Source: an uncultured Alistipes sp. (lineage in GTDB: Bacteria; Bacteroidota; Bacteroidia; Bacteroidales; Rikenellaceae). From it: 61,668 nt of DNA. This document shows positions 8,222 through 16,706 of the stretch, in pieces (positions within the stretch are counted from its first letter, which is position 1; each line of letters begins with the position of its first letter). The position numbers and the translations under genes were made by a program. The stretch is from positions 1 through 61,668 of the forward strand of contig CALVFO010000021.1 in assembly GCA_944326855.1 (NCBI GenBank), given 5' to 3'. Under the pieces are notes generated by a model. The model was not told the DNA's origin and made no database searches. It saw nothing but the letters and a program-made list of their open reading frames with translations.

Positions 8222-9529
8222 ATGAAACGGAAACTGTTGATCGGATGCCTCGTCCTATGGAGCGGACAAATCGCCGCCGCACAAGACTCTTTGAACGTCT
8301 GGACCCTGCAAAAATGCCTGGATCATGCGCTGGAAAACAACATTCAGCTACGTCAAAGTCGCAACGACTACCTCTCGGGGCTCGAAGATACCGAAGCAGC
8401 CAAGGCCGCCTTGTTACCGTCGCTGTCCGCCTCAACCACCCAAGGCTACACAAACTACCCCTCCGCCAATGCCGTCGACCAAAACAGCTATACCGGCACC
8501 TACGGCCTCAATGCCGGCATTTCGTTGTTCGAAGGCGGCAAACTGCGCACCAACGTCAAACAACAAAACGTGCAGAACCGCATCGACGCCCTGTCGGTGG
8601 CCGAAGCCGAAAACGATATCCGAATCGCGATTGTCGAAGCCTACATGCAGGCCCTCTATGCCGCTGAAGCCGTGGACGTCGCCATCGGAACCGCCAACGT
8701 ATCCCGGGCCCAACGGGATCGGGCCGAAGAAATGTGGAAAACCGGAGCGATCGGGAAAGTGGATTTCGCCCAACTGGAAAGCCAATACGCCAGCGACGAA
8801 TATCAGGTCGTCACGGCTCAAACCACCTTGGATGACTACAAACTGCAACTCAAACAATTACTCGAACTCGATATTACGGATGAGATAAACCTTGCCGCGC
8901 CTGAATCCAGTGAGGAGGATGTGATGCAGATGCTGCCGGCCAAGACCTCTATTTACGCTACGGCCTTACAGGCCATGCCCGAAATCAAACGAGGATCTCT
9001 GGCCATCGAAGCCGCAGAATTGGACGTGAAACAGGCGCGCGCAGGGTTTTATCCTTCCGTTTCCTTTTCCGCCAGCCTGGGCACCGGACATATGTCGGGC
9101 GTCTATTCCCAAACCGGAAGTCAGGTCTGGAACCGATTCAATGAAAATGTCGGTTTGAACATCAGTATTCCCATCTTCTCAAACCGCACAAACCGGACGG
9201 CCGTCAACAAAGCCCGCATCGCCGTCTCGAACTCCCAGCTCGAGGAACAAAACCTCAAAAAAGAACTGTTGCGTAAAGTGGAATCGGCCTACCTGAATGC
9301 CGTATCCTCCCAATCGCAATACGCCGCCGCAAAGGAAAAAGAACGTTACGCCCAACAGAGTTACGAACTGACCAGCGAACAGTTCCGGGTGGGCATGAAA
9401 AATACGGTCGAACTGATCACGGCCCAAAACGAATGGGCGTCGGCCCAACAGGAGAAACTGCAGGCCAAATACATGGCCTTGCTGAACATTGAATTGCTGG
9501 CCATCTATCAAGGAAATACAAACAGATAA
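8222..9529 (+). CDS. TolC-family outer membrane efflux protein
   Basis: The product (435 residues) is the outer membrane channel and periplasmic tunnel of a tripartite efflux system. A signal peptide (LLIGCLVLWSGQIAAAQ) precedes two OEP repeats: residues about 30-215 (beginning WTLQKCLDHALENNIQLRQS) and about 240-430, with the coiled-coil pattern of TolC hairpins. KAALLPSLSAS and RAGFYPSVSFSASLG mark the beta-barrel strands at equivalent points in each repeat. The stop is 11 bp before the adaptor gene, so it is the first gene of a six-gene operon with its own promoter. The exported substrate is unknown; MacB-type partners suggest antimicrobial peptides, macrolides or lipids. Confidence 0.95.
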   Translation: MKRKLLIGCLVLWSGQIAAAQDSLNVWTLQKCLDHALENNIQLRQSRNDYLSGLEDTEAAKAALLPSLSASTTQGYTNYPSANAVDQNSYTGTYGLNAGISLFEGGKLRTNVKQQNVQNRIDALSVAEAENDIRIAIVEAYMQALYAAEAVDVAIGTANVSRAQRDRAEEMWKTGAIGKVDFAQLESQYASDEYQVVTAQTTLDDYKLQLKQLLELDITDEINLAAPESSEEDVMQMLPAKTSIYATALQAMPEIKRGSLAIEAAELDVKQARAGFYPSVSFSASLGTGHMSGVYSQTGSQVWNRFNENVGLNISIPIFSNRTNRTAVNKARIAVSNSQLEEQNLKKELLRKVESAYLNAVSSQSQYAAAKEKERYAQQSYELTSEQFRVGMKNTVELITAQNEWASAQQEKLQAKYMALLNIELLAIYQGNTNR

Positions 9530-9540
9530 ATACGATAACG

Positions 9541-10734
9541 ATGAAACGAAAAAACTTGCTGATCGGAGGAGGAATACTCATCGTGGCCATCGGAGCGGGC
9601 TTGCTATGGCATCCCTCGAAAAAATCCGCCATCACTCTGGAAACAGCCCCGACCAGCCGCATCACGATCCGAAACTCCATCACCGCGACTGGCACCGTGG
9701 AACCGGTAACGGAAGTGGAGGTCGGTACACAGGTTTCCGGCATCATCGACAAGCTCTATGTCGATTATAACGACATCGTCAAAGCCGGACAACTGATCGC
9801 CGAAATGGACAAAGTCACCCTGCAAGCCGAACTGGAATCCTCACAGGCCCAGCTGGCCAGCTGCAAAACCGAATACGAATACCGGACCAAAGAGTACGCC
9901 CGCACCAAAACCCTCTACGAAAAAGAACTCGTCAGCGATTCGGAGTACGACCAGGCCCTGTATCTCTATGAAACGGCTCTGAATGCCTATAATCAGGCCC
10001 AGGCCGCCATCGTCAAGGTCAAACAGAATCTGGAATACGCGACCATCACCTCTCCCATCGACGGCGTGGTCATCAGCCGGGCCGTCGAAGAGGGACAAAC
10101 CGTAGCCGCCGGCTTCGAAACCCCGACCCTGTTCACCATCGCCAACGACCTGACTCAAATGCAGGTCGTGGCCGACGTCGATGAAGCCGACATCGGACAG
10201 GTCCAGGAAGGACAACGCGTAGAATTTACCGTCGATGCCTATCCGGACGACACCTTTACCGGTACGGTCGAACAGGTCCGGCTCGAAGCCACCACCGAAT
10301 CGAGCGTCGTCACCTACGAAGTGGTCATCACCGCCTATAACCCCGAACTGAAGCTCAAACCGGGTCTGACGGCCAATGTCACCATCTTCACCCTGGAAAA
10401 AGACAACGCCCTGGCCATCCCCACCAAAGCCCTGCGCTTTGTGCCCGACACAGAATTACTCGCCCAACTGGGGGTGAAACTCGCGTCCGAAACCCTTCCG
10501 GAAGCCCCCGGCACCCGCGAAATCTGGATCAAATCCGGATCGACCCTCTCCCCTCGCCGGGTTGCGACCGGTGCCGCCAGCGGCGAATTGACCGAAATCA
10601 CCGACGGACTCTCCGATGGAGAGGAGATCGCTGTCGGCCTTACCGCCGAAACCGCCTCGCCTTCCGCCGCAGCCCCAGAACGCAGTCCCTTTATGCCGAC
10701 TCCTCCGGGAGGCGACGACAAGAAGAAAAAATAA
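9541..10734 (+). CDS. MacA/HlyD-type periplasmic adaptor subunit
   Basis: A 397-residue membrane-fusion protein that links the inner membrane MacB-type permease to the TolC-like channel. An N-terminal membrane anchor (residues about 6-23) is followed by a lipoyl half-motif with VEVGTQVSGIIDKLYVDYND, a coiled-coil hairpin (about 80-165), the second lipoyl half (ATITSPIDGVVISRAVEEGQ), a beta-barrel domain and a membrane-proximal domain. A Pro/Lys-rich C-terminal tail follows. The next gene begins 4 bp downstream. Family assignment is secure; substrate is not known. Confidence 0.94.
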   Translation: MKRKNLLIGGGILIVAIGAGLLWHPSKKSAITLETAPTSRITIRNSITATGTVEPVTEVEVGTQVSGIIDKLYVDYNDIVKAGQLIAEMDKVTLQAELESSQAQLASCKTEYEYRTKEYARTKTLYEKELVSDSEYDQALYLYETALNAYNQAQAAIVKVKQNLEYATITSPIDGVVISRAVEEGQTVAAGFETPTLFTIANDLTQMQVVADVDEADIGQVQEGQRVEFTVDAYPDDTFTGTVEQVRLEATTESSVVTYEVVITAYNPELKLKPGLTANVTIFTLEKDNALAIPTKALRFVPDTELLAQLGVKLASETLPEAPGTREIWIKSGSTLSPRRVATGAASGELTEITDGLSDGEEIAVGLTAETASPSAAAPERSPFMPTPPGGDDKKKK

Positions 10735-10738
10735 CACC

Positions 10739-11479
10739 ATGAAAGAGGTTATCAGACTGGAAAATATCCGGCGCGATTTCCGGGTAGGCGATGAAACCGT
10801 CCATGCGTTACGTGGCGTCAGTTTTTCGATCTCCGAAGGAGGGTTCGTCACCATCATGGGTACCTCCGGATCGGGAAAGTCGACCTTGCTGAATACGCTC
10901 GGCTGTCTGGACACCCCCACCTCCGGCGAATACTTCCTCGACGGAGTCTCGGTCCGAAGCATGGATAAAAATCAACGGGCGACGCTGCGCAACCGTAAGA
11001 TCGGTTTCGTGTTCCAGAATTACAACCTGTTGCCCAAAACCACCGCCATCGAAAACGTAGAGCTCCCGCTGATGTACAATTCGGCATATTCGGCAGCCCT
11101 GCGCCGCGAAAAAGCCGTCGAGGCCCTCAAAGCCGTCGGACTGGGAGACCGGCTGCTGCACAAGAGCAACCAGATGTCGGGCGGTCAGATGCAGCGTGTG
11201 GCGATCGCTCGCGCCCTGGTCAACGACCCGGCCGTCATCCTGGCCGACGAAGCGACCGGAAATCTCGACACCCGCACGAGTTTCGAAGTGCTGGTGTTGT
11301 TCCAGCAACTGCACGCCTCCGGACGAACGATTATCTTCGTCACCCACAACCCCGAAATCGCGCAATACAGCAGCCGCAACATTACCCTGCGTGACGGACG
11401 GATAACAGGCGACGTTTTCAACGAACATATCCTCAACGCGGCCGAAGCCCTGGCACAATTGCCCCAACCGGAAGAATAG
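10739..11479 (+). CDS. MacB-type ABC transporter ATP-binding protein
   Basis: This 246-residue cytoplasmic ATPase powers the adjacent FtsX-like permease. Walker A is GTSGSGKST (41-49), the Q-loop lies in FVFQNYNLLPK, the ABC signature is MSGGQMQRVAIARAL, Walker B is VILADEATGNLD and the H-loop is in FVTHNPE. It belongs to the LolD/MacB subclass. A longer frame starting at 10616 overlaps the adaptor gene out of frame, so the start at 10739, 4 bp after the adaptor stop, is chosen. Here the ATPase and permease are separate genes, unlike the fused E. coli MacB. Confidence 0.95.
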   Translation: MKEVIRLENIRRDFRVGDETVHALRGVSFSISEGGFVTIMGTSGSGKSTLLNTLGCLDTPTSGEYFLDGVSVRSMDKNQRATLRNRKIGFVFQNYNLLPKTTAIENVELPLMYNSAYSAALRREKAVEALKAVGLGDRLLHKSNQMSGGQMQRVAIARALVNDPAVILADEATGNLDTRTSFEVLVLFQQLHASGRTIIFVTHNPEIAQYSSRNITLRDGRITGDVFNEHILNAAEALAQLPQPEE

Positions 11480-11483
11480 AGCC

Positions 11484-12704
11484 ATGAACCTAACCAATTT
11501 ATTCAAAATAGCCCTCAAAGCACTCAGCAACAACAAACTGAGAGGATTCCTCACCATGCTCGGCATCATCATCGGCGTGGCCTCGGTCATTACAATGCTC
11601 GCCATCGGCCAGGGATCGAAACGCAGCATCCAGGCCGAAATCAGCGAAATGGGGTCGAACATGATCAGGATCCATCCCGGCGGCGACATGCGGGGCGGAG
11701 TCCGGCTCGATGCCGATGACATGGAGTCGCTCAAACTCGAAGACCTGGAAGACATCCAGACCCAAACCCGATACGTCACCTACATCTCGTCGGCCGTCAA
11801 CAGCGCCGGACAGGCCGTCTACGGAGCCAACAATACCCCGACCACCGTCTACGGCGTAAACCTCGATTACCTGGAAATCCGACGCTACAAGGTCGAAGAC
11901 GGCGACACCTTCTCGGAACATGACATCAAAACCGCCGCCAAGGTCTGTCTGATCGGGAAAACCGTCGTCGACGAACTCTTTCCCCAGGGAGAAAATCCCG
12001 TCGGCAAAGTCATTCGATTCGGAACGATTCCTTTCCGCATCGTCGGCGTTCTCCAAAGCAAAGGTTACAACAGCATGGGAATGGATCAGGACGACCTGAT
12101 CATCGCCCCCTACACGACGGTTCAGAAACGAATCCTCGCCATCACCCACCTGCAGGAGATCGTCTGCTCGGCACTCAGTGAAGATTACACCGAAGAGGCC
12201 ATCGACGAAATCAGCGACATCCTGCGCACCAATCACAAACTCAAGGAGTCGGACGAAGACGATTTCTCGATCCGCTCCCAACAGGAACTCGCCTCGATGC
12301 TGACCTCCACCACCGACATGATGACCATCCTGCTGGCCGCCGTTGCCGGCATTTCCCTGCTGGTCGGAGGAATCGGCATCATGAACATCATGTATGTATC
12401 CGTCACGGAACGCACCCGGGAAATCGGCCTCCGCATGTCGATCGGCGCCAAAGGCCGCGATATCCTCGCCCAATTCCTCATCGAATCCATCCTGATCAGC
12501 GTCACCGGAGGTCTGATCGGAGTGCTGTTCGGAATCGGAGCCGCCATCGTGGTCAATCTCGTGGCCGCCTTCCCGATCTACATTCAACCCTGGAGCGTTT
12601 TCCTGTCGTTTGCCGTTTGTACGATCACCGGTATCTTTTTCGGATGGTATCCCGCTCAAAAAGCCGCCATGCTCGACCCGATCGAAGCCATCCGCTATGA
12701 ATAA
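11484..12704 (+). CDS. MacB/FtsX-type ABC transporter permease
   Basis: A 406-residue inner membrane protein with the four-TM layout of MacB permeases. TM1 (about residues 20-42, GFLTMLGIIIGVASVITMLAI) is followed by a large periplasmic MacB core domain (about 45-270) and three C-terminal TM segments. The cytoplasmic loop ERTREIGLRMSIGAKGRDIL is the FtsX signature. It starts 4 bp after the ATPase gene. Mechanotransmission rather than substrate passage through the membrane is known for the family. Substrate unknown. Confidence 0.95.
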   Translation: MNLTNLFKIALKALSNNKLRGFLTMLGIIIGVASVITMLAIGQGSKRSIQAEISEMGSNMIRIHPGGDMRGGVRLDADDMESLKLEDLEDIQTQTRYVTYISSAVNSAGQAVYGANNTPTTVYGVNLDYLEIRRYKVEDGDTFSEHDIKTAAKVCLIGKTVVDELFPQGENPVGKVIRFGTIPFRIVGVLQSKGYNSMGMDQDDLIIAPYTTVQKRILAITHLQEIVCSALSEDYTEEAIDEISDILRTNHKLKESDEDDFSIRSQQELASMLTSTTDMMTILLAAVAGISLLVGGIGIMNIMYVSVTERTREIGLRMSIGAKGRDILAQFLIESILISVTGGLIGVLFGIGAAIVVNLVAAFPIYIQPWSVFLSFAVCTITGIFFGWYPAQKAAMLDPIEAIRYE

Positions 12705-12733
12705 TCGCAAATAATCCGTAGTTTTATCCTGTC

Positions 12734-13780
12734 GTGAACGCTCTGCCTTCCAAATACGCCAACTGGTTGGTCCACCTGACCGCCTGGGCCGTGGTTTTCG
12801 GCATGCCGCTGTTTTTCACCGGCCCCAACCACCCCTTGATGAACGGAACCGAATACCTGCGCTTTCTGATCGTTCCCCTGTCGTTCATGGTCGTCTTTTA
12901 CACCAACTATTTCCGACTGATCGAACGCTATCTGTTCGCACGCCGTCCCGGACGTTTCCTGCTGAGCAATGTGATCCTGATCAGCATCACCATGATCGCC
13001 ATACACCTCTTTTTCAAATATATTTTACCCCCCGACTCCCTGCATCCGCCCCTCCACCGTCCCTGGCAGCATTCCGTGCGCTTCTTCGCCGGAAACGCCA
13101 CCCTTTATCTGCTGGTCGTCGGTGTGAGTGTGGCCATCCGCATGACCGGAGGTTGGTATCGGGCCGAAGCCGAACGGCAAAAACTCGAATACAACCACAC
13201 CAAAGCCGAACTGCAAAACCTCAAAAGCCAACTCAATCCCCACTTCCTGTTCAATACACTCAACAACATCTACTCGCTTATCCAAATCGATACCAACCGA
13301 GCTCAACAGGTCGTACATGAACTGAGCCGTCTGTTGCGGTACGTGCTCTACGAAAGCAGTCAGGCTACCGTACCGTTGAAAGCCGAAATCGACTTTCTGA
13401 AAGACTACATCGAACTGATGCGTATCCGGCAACCCCACCACGTCAAGATTTTCGTCTCCTTGCCCGAAGATCCCTCACAAAAACCCATCGCCCCCTTGCT
13501 GTTCATTTCGCTGGTCGAAAACGCTTTCAAACACGGGGTCAACAACGACAAACCGTCCTATATCACGATCTCGCTCTGCGAAACGGATCACTCGCTGAAT
13601 TGTACGATCAAAAACAGCTACTTCCCGAAACCGGCCTCGGATCGAAGCGGCTCGGGAATCGGACTCAAAAACCTGTCGAAACGGCTGGAAATGATTTATC
13701 CGGGCCGTTATCGGTTCCAATACGGACACGACGACCAAACCTATACGGCTATATTGAACATTCAATTTCCCGAATCATGA
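12734..13780 (+). CDS. LytS-type sensor histidine kinase
   Basis: A 348-residue membrane kinase. The start codon is GTG at 12734, 29 bp after the permease stop. Four hydrophobic segments occupy about residues 12-140. The His_kinase domain (PF06580 type) follows, with phospho-acceptor H170 in QLNPHFLFNTLNN, then a HATPase region with LVENAFKHGV and GSGIGLKNLSKRL. Such kinases pair with LytTR regulators, and the regulator gene overlaps its stop codon (ATGA). The location behind an efflux operon suggests it senses the exported compound or envelope stress and controls the operon, which is an inference from context. Confidence 0.94.
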   Translation: MNALPSKYANWLVHLTAWAVVFGMPLFFTGPNHPLMNGTEYLRFLIVPLSFMVVFYTNYFRLIERYLFARRPGRFLLSNVILISITMIAIHLFFKYILPPDSLHPPLHRPWQHSVRFFAGNATLYLLVVGVSVAIRMTGGWYRAEAERQKLEYNHTKAELQNLKSQLNPHFLFNTLNNIYSLIQIDTNRAQQVVHELSRLLRYVLYESSQATVPLKAEIDFLKDYIELMRIRQPHHVKIFVSLPEDPSQKPIAPLLFISLVENAFKHGVNNDKPSYITISLCETDHSLNCTIKNSYFPKPASDRSGSGIGLKNLSKRLEMIYPGRYRFQYGHDDQTYTAILNIQFPES

Positions 13781-14511
13781 AACTGCGTTGCGCCATTATC
13801 GACGACGAGCCGCTGGCTGTGGAACTGATGGAAGGATATGTGCAGGAAACTCCTTTCCTGACCCTGGACGGATCGTTCGGCAGCAGCACGACGGCTCTCA
13901 GCGCCCTGCGCGACCACCCGGTCGATCTGCTGTTCTGCGACATCCAGATGCCCGGACTGAACGGCATGGAACTCTCCCGAATGCTCCCGGCCGAAACCCG
14001 AGTGATCTTCACCACGGCTTTCAGTCGCTATGCCGTCGAGGGGTTTCGGGTCAATGCCGTCGATTATCTGCTCAAGCCGATCAGTTACGCCGACTTTCTG
14101 GCTGCCGCCAACAAGGCCCGGGAATGGTTCGAAATGAAGAACAAAGCCGAACATCGGCCCGAAACCGTCTCTGAAAATGTCCCGCAGAGTCTGTTCGTCA
14201 AAACCGAATACCATCTGCGACAAATCGCCCTCGACAGCATTCTCTACATCGAAGGGCTGAAAGATTATGTCAAAATCCATACGGAAGAGGAACCGCATCC
14301 GATTCTTTCGCTCATGAGCCTCAAATCCCTCGAAGCACAACTCCCCGAGGATCGATTCATTCGCGTCCACCGCTCTTTCATCGTGCAGGCCTCGAAAATC
14401 CGTACGATCGAACGAAACCGCATCGTATTCGGCAAAACCCGTATCCCGATCTCGGAAAATTATCGACAGGCCTTTTTCGATTTCTTGGCCGAACACGCCC
14501 TGATGTTCTGA
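13777..14511 (+). CDS. LytTR-family response regulator
   Basis: A 244-residue regulator with a receiver domain (acidic pair D9-D10 in IIDDEP, phospho-acceptor D55 in LLFCDIQMPG, and the conserved Thr and Lys in FTTAFS and YLLKPIS) followed by a LytTR DNA-binding domain from about residue 140 (FVKTEYHLRQIALDSILYIEG). The ATG overlaps the kinase stop codon, indicating translational coupling. A longer frame from 13600 lies inside the kinase gene and is discarded. It is the last gene of the efflux operon. Confidence 0.95.
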   Translation: MKLRCAIIDDEPLAVELMEGYVQETPFLTLDGSFGSSTTALSALRDHPVDLLFCDIQMPGLNGMELSRMLPAETRVIFTTAFSRYAVEGFRVNAVDYLLKPISYADFLAAANKAREWFEMKNKAEHRPETVSENVPQSLFVKTEYHLRQIALDSILYIEGLKDYVKIHTEEEPHPILSLMSLKSLEAQLPEDRFIRVHRSFIVQASKIRTIERNRIVFGKTRIPISENYRQAFFDFLAEHALMF

Positions 14512-14955
14512 CGTCCGACGGCGTTCGAACGACACGACGGACCTGGAAATATTAAGGCATCTCCGTCAACGGTCGAAAAATACGACCCCATACACCCTTT
14601 CTGAATCCTTCTTTCCCGGAAGCGACCGAATGCTCCGGCAGTTTTCTTACCCGCCTGTTTTCCGCGTTCCGGTTTTCCTCTGCGCATTCCGGACCGGACG
14701 TCCCGGTCGGGTACAATCGGTTCCGTCTCCCCACGATCGGCTGTCCCGTTTCGGGATATTTTCAGCCCCTCAATCCCACAGTTACCTCAAGTTATTCATA
14801 ATCAAATTCATTCAGAACAAAATTTCTTCATCCCTCAAAAAGTCAAAATTCATACCCTCCGAAACGGCTGTCGACCCCGTATTTTCATCCCACGAAACCG
14901 GCGCTCTTCCAGCAAACATCTGGCGCCACAGGCTGCACCCCCTTCCGACTTCGCC
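14512..14955. other. Intergenic region before the lysis cassette
   Basis: 444 bp with no supported gene. The 3' half (about 14775-14870) is AT-rich and is the likely promoter region of the following cassette, but no clear TAnnTTTG match was found. Open frames here (for example plus strand 14630-14959) have no recognisable content. Confidence 0.5.
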
Positions 14956-15231
14956 ATGATCCACCTCACGCCCCGACAATACCGCTTTCTGCTCGAACGG
15001 TTCGATCAGGAGACATTCGGTCTCCGGGAAGACCTGGATACCGAGTGGGAGATCGTCGGGTTCGGACTGGACACCACGTTTCGTGTCGGAGCCCTCATGT
15101 ACGACGACCGTCGCGTCCCCCGGTTCGCCTTTTACCGCATCGAACTGATCACCTTCCTCGACGGAGGCTACCCTGTCCCCAACGATTTCGACCCGCAACG
15201 CTTTCTCGAAATGTATCGTTATTCACGTTGA
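14956..15231 (+). CDS. Small conserved-looking protein of unknown function
   Basis: A 91-residue acidic, soluble-looking protein without signal peptide or TM segment, beginning MIHLTPRQYRFLLERFDQ and ending FLEMYRYSR. I do not recognise the family. It is the first gene of a co-directional group with an endolysin and a spanin-like protein, which suggests a phage or phage-derived origin. The composition (aromatic and acidic residues, no low complexity) and the location just ahead of the cassette support a real gene. Role unknown; a regulator or structural phage protein are both possible. Confidence 0.6.
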   Translation: MIHLTPRQYRFLLERFDQETFGLREDLDTEWEIVGFGLDTTFRVGALMYDDRRVPRFAFYRIELITFLDGGYPVPNDFDPQRFLEMYRYSR

Positions 15232-15292
15232 TCCCGGATGCTTCCCGGATATCTTCCGGATGCCTTCCGGGTGCTCCAGGCCCGAAACGCCC

Positions 15293-15355
15293 CGGGATGT
15301 TCGGGATGTTCGGGATGTTCGGGGTGTTCGGGGTGTTCGGGGTGTTCGGGGTCCT
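15293..15355 (+). repeat. Tandem 9-bp repeats (CGGGATGTT / CGGGGTGTT)
   Basis: Three copies of CGGGATGTT are followed by three of CGGGGTGTT and a partial seventh unit. The copy sequences are nearly identical and lie between the 91-residue gene and the coiled-coil gene. The repeat reads Gly-Cys-Ser in one frame, but no gene with a credible start includes it. Confidence 0.9.
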
Positions 15356-15522
15356 CAGGATGCGGTCCGACCACCGCCCCACTTCAGAATATCCCGGTGT
15401 TTTCCCCGGCAGTCCCTTTACGGGTTTCCCTCAACCCGAAAGCCATCGTACACCTTGCCTCGACAAAGCGGCCTTTCCCCCGATCACGACTCTTTTCAAC
15501 CTTTCATACATCCTCAACGACC

Positions 15523-15879
15523 ATGACCGACACGATGGGAATTATTTCCCTGATTATCAACCTTCTGTTAGGAAGCGGCGGAGTATGGCTCTGGCGGGAA
15601 ACCCGACGAATCAAAAAAGCCGAAGCCGTCCGCGAAGAGACCAACAACGCCATCCTGGCCGGAAACGAATGGAAAGAAATCGCCGAAAAACGAGAAAGTG
15701 AAATCGAACGGCTTAACACCCTGCTCGATGAACGCTGGGCCGACAAAGCCAAAGACCGGGATACCATCTTCAAACTGCTCGAAGAAAAACACGACTACTC
15801 CATTCAACTGCAAATCGCCAATTTCAAACTATGTAACCGGAGAGGGTGCCCCGATCGGGAACCGCAAACCGGGTTTTAA
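15523..15879 (+). CDS. One-TM coiled-coil protein, candidate phage holin or lysis accessory
   Basis: A 118-residue protein with a single N-terminal TM segment (about residues 4-23, MGIISLIINLLLGSGGVWLW) followed by a charged helical, probably coiled-coil stretch (about 26-95). It ends with a short Cys tail, CNRRGCPDREP. From memory, similar small proteins with an N-terminal TM, coiled coil and a CxxxxC-x2-R-x-P tail occur in Bacteroidales prophages next to endolysins. The start at 15523 is preferred over an in-frame extension from 15238, which would be made of the tandem-repeat region. The endolysin gene begins 13 bp downstream. Holin activity is an inference from context only. Confidence 0.7.
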   Translation: MTDTMGIISLIINLLLGSGGVWLWRETRRIKKAEAVREETNNAILAGNEWKEIAEKRESEIERLNTLLDERWADKAKDRDTIFKLLEEKHDYSIQLQIANFKLCNRRGCPDREPQTGF

Positions 15880-15892
15880 CCGACTTTTCGAC

Positions 15893-16417
15893 ATGGCAGA
15901 CATTCATCGCCTGGCCTCCTTTATCCTGCGCTGGGAAGGAGGATTCGTCAACGACCCGGCAGATCGGGGCGGAGCCACCCATATGGGCGTTACCCTGTCC
16001 ACCTGGCAACAGGTAGGCTACGACAAAAACCGGGACGGAAAAATCGACATCGAGGACCTCCGGGCGCTGACCCCGGAAGAGGTCGTCTGTTGGGTACTCA
16101 AACCCCACTATTGGGATCGCTGGCAAGCCGACCGGATCCGGAATCAATCCTTGGCCAACATATTGGTCGACTGGGTTTGGGCTTCGGGGGTATACGGGAT
16201 CAAAATTCCGCAACGCCTGCTGGGCGTCACCCCCGACGGAATCGTCGGAGAAAAAACCCTGAAGGCCGTCAACGACAGTCCCGCCAAAGAGTTGTTCGCT
16301 CAACTCAAACAGGCCCGCTTGGATTTCGTCGACCAGATCGTACGTCGTCATCCCTCCCAGCGTCGATTCATCAACGGCTGGAAAAACCGGATCAACGACA
16401 TCCGGTTCGAGCCCTGA
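15893..16417 (+). CDS. GH108-family endolysin (N-acetylmuramidase, zliS type)
   Basis: A 174-residue peptidoglycan hydrolase without a signal peptide, as in canonical phage endolysins that need a holin. The catalytic Glu is E15 in RWEGGFVNDPADRGGATHMG, the GH108 signature. An EF-hand-like loop DKNRDGKIDIEDL (44-56) is inserted, a feature I recall in Bacteroidales members. The C-terminal half (about 85-170) is the peptidoglycan-binding helical domain of the family (LLGVTPDGIVGEKTL). It sits between a TM coiled-coil protein and a spanin-like lipoprotein. A longer in-frame start at 15698 overlaps the upstream gene and is not used. Confidence 0.92.
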   Translation: MADIHRLASFILRWEGGFVNDPADRGGATHMGVTLSTWQQVGYDKNRDGKIDIEDLRALTPEEVVCWVLKPHYWDRWQADRIRNQSLANILVDWVWASGVYGIKIPQRLLGVTPDGIVGEKTLKAVNDSPAKELFAQLKQARLDFVDQIVRRHPSQRRFINGWKNRINDIRFEP

Positions 16418-16706
16418 GCGTCGCCGTCCGTCTTCCGATCCTCGCAGCGAGGCTTCCCGTTTTGCAGCATGCGCTTGTTCGGCGAGACCTCTTTTCCCAA
16501 CGTTTCCATCACACCAGGCAACACTCCCTGCCCGAGCACAGGCATATCCGACCGCACCATTCTCAAACCGTTCACAGCGTCCCGGGTCGCCGACATGCAA
16601 GGTTCTATCCATCCGGGTCGGACTCCCGGTCCATACAAAATACGCCAGACAGGTCCGGGGCCCTGCTTTCCCTCACTGCTTTTTCAATCCCTCATGACTC
16701 CATACC

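Noticed and set aside
14630-14959. A 109-residue plus-strand frame before the 91-residue gene
   Set aside because: No motif, crosses the AT-rich putative promoter, and overlaps the better-supported gene.
15238-15522. N-terminal extension of the coiled-coil protein containing Gly-Cys-Ser repeats
   Set aside because: The extension would place a low-complexity repeat before the TM segment. The internal ATG at 15523 directly precedes the TM helix and is preferred.
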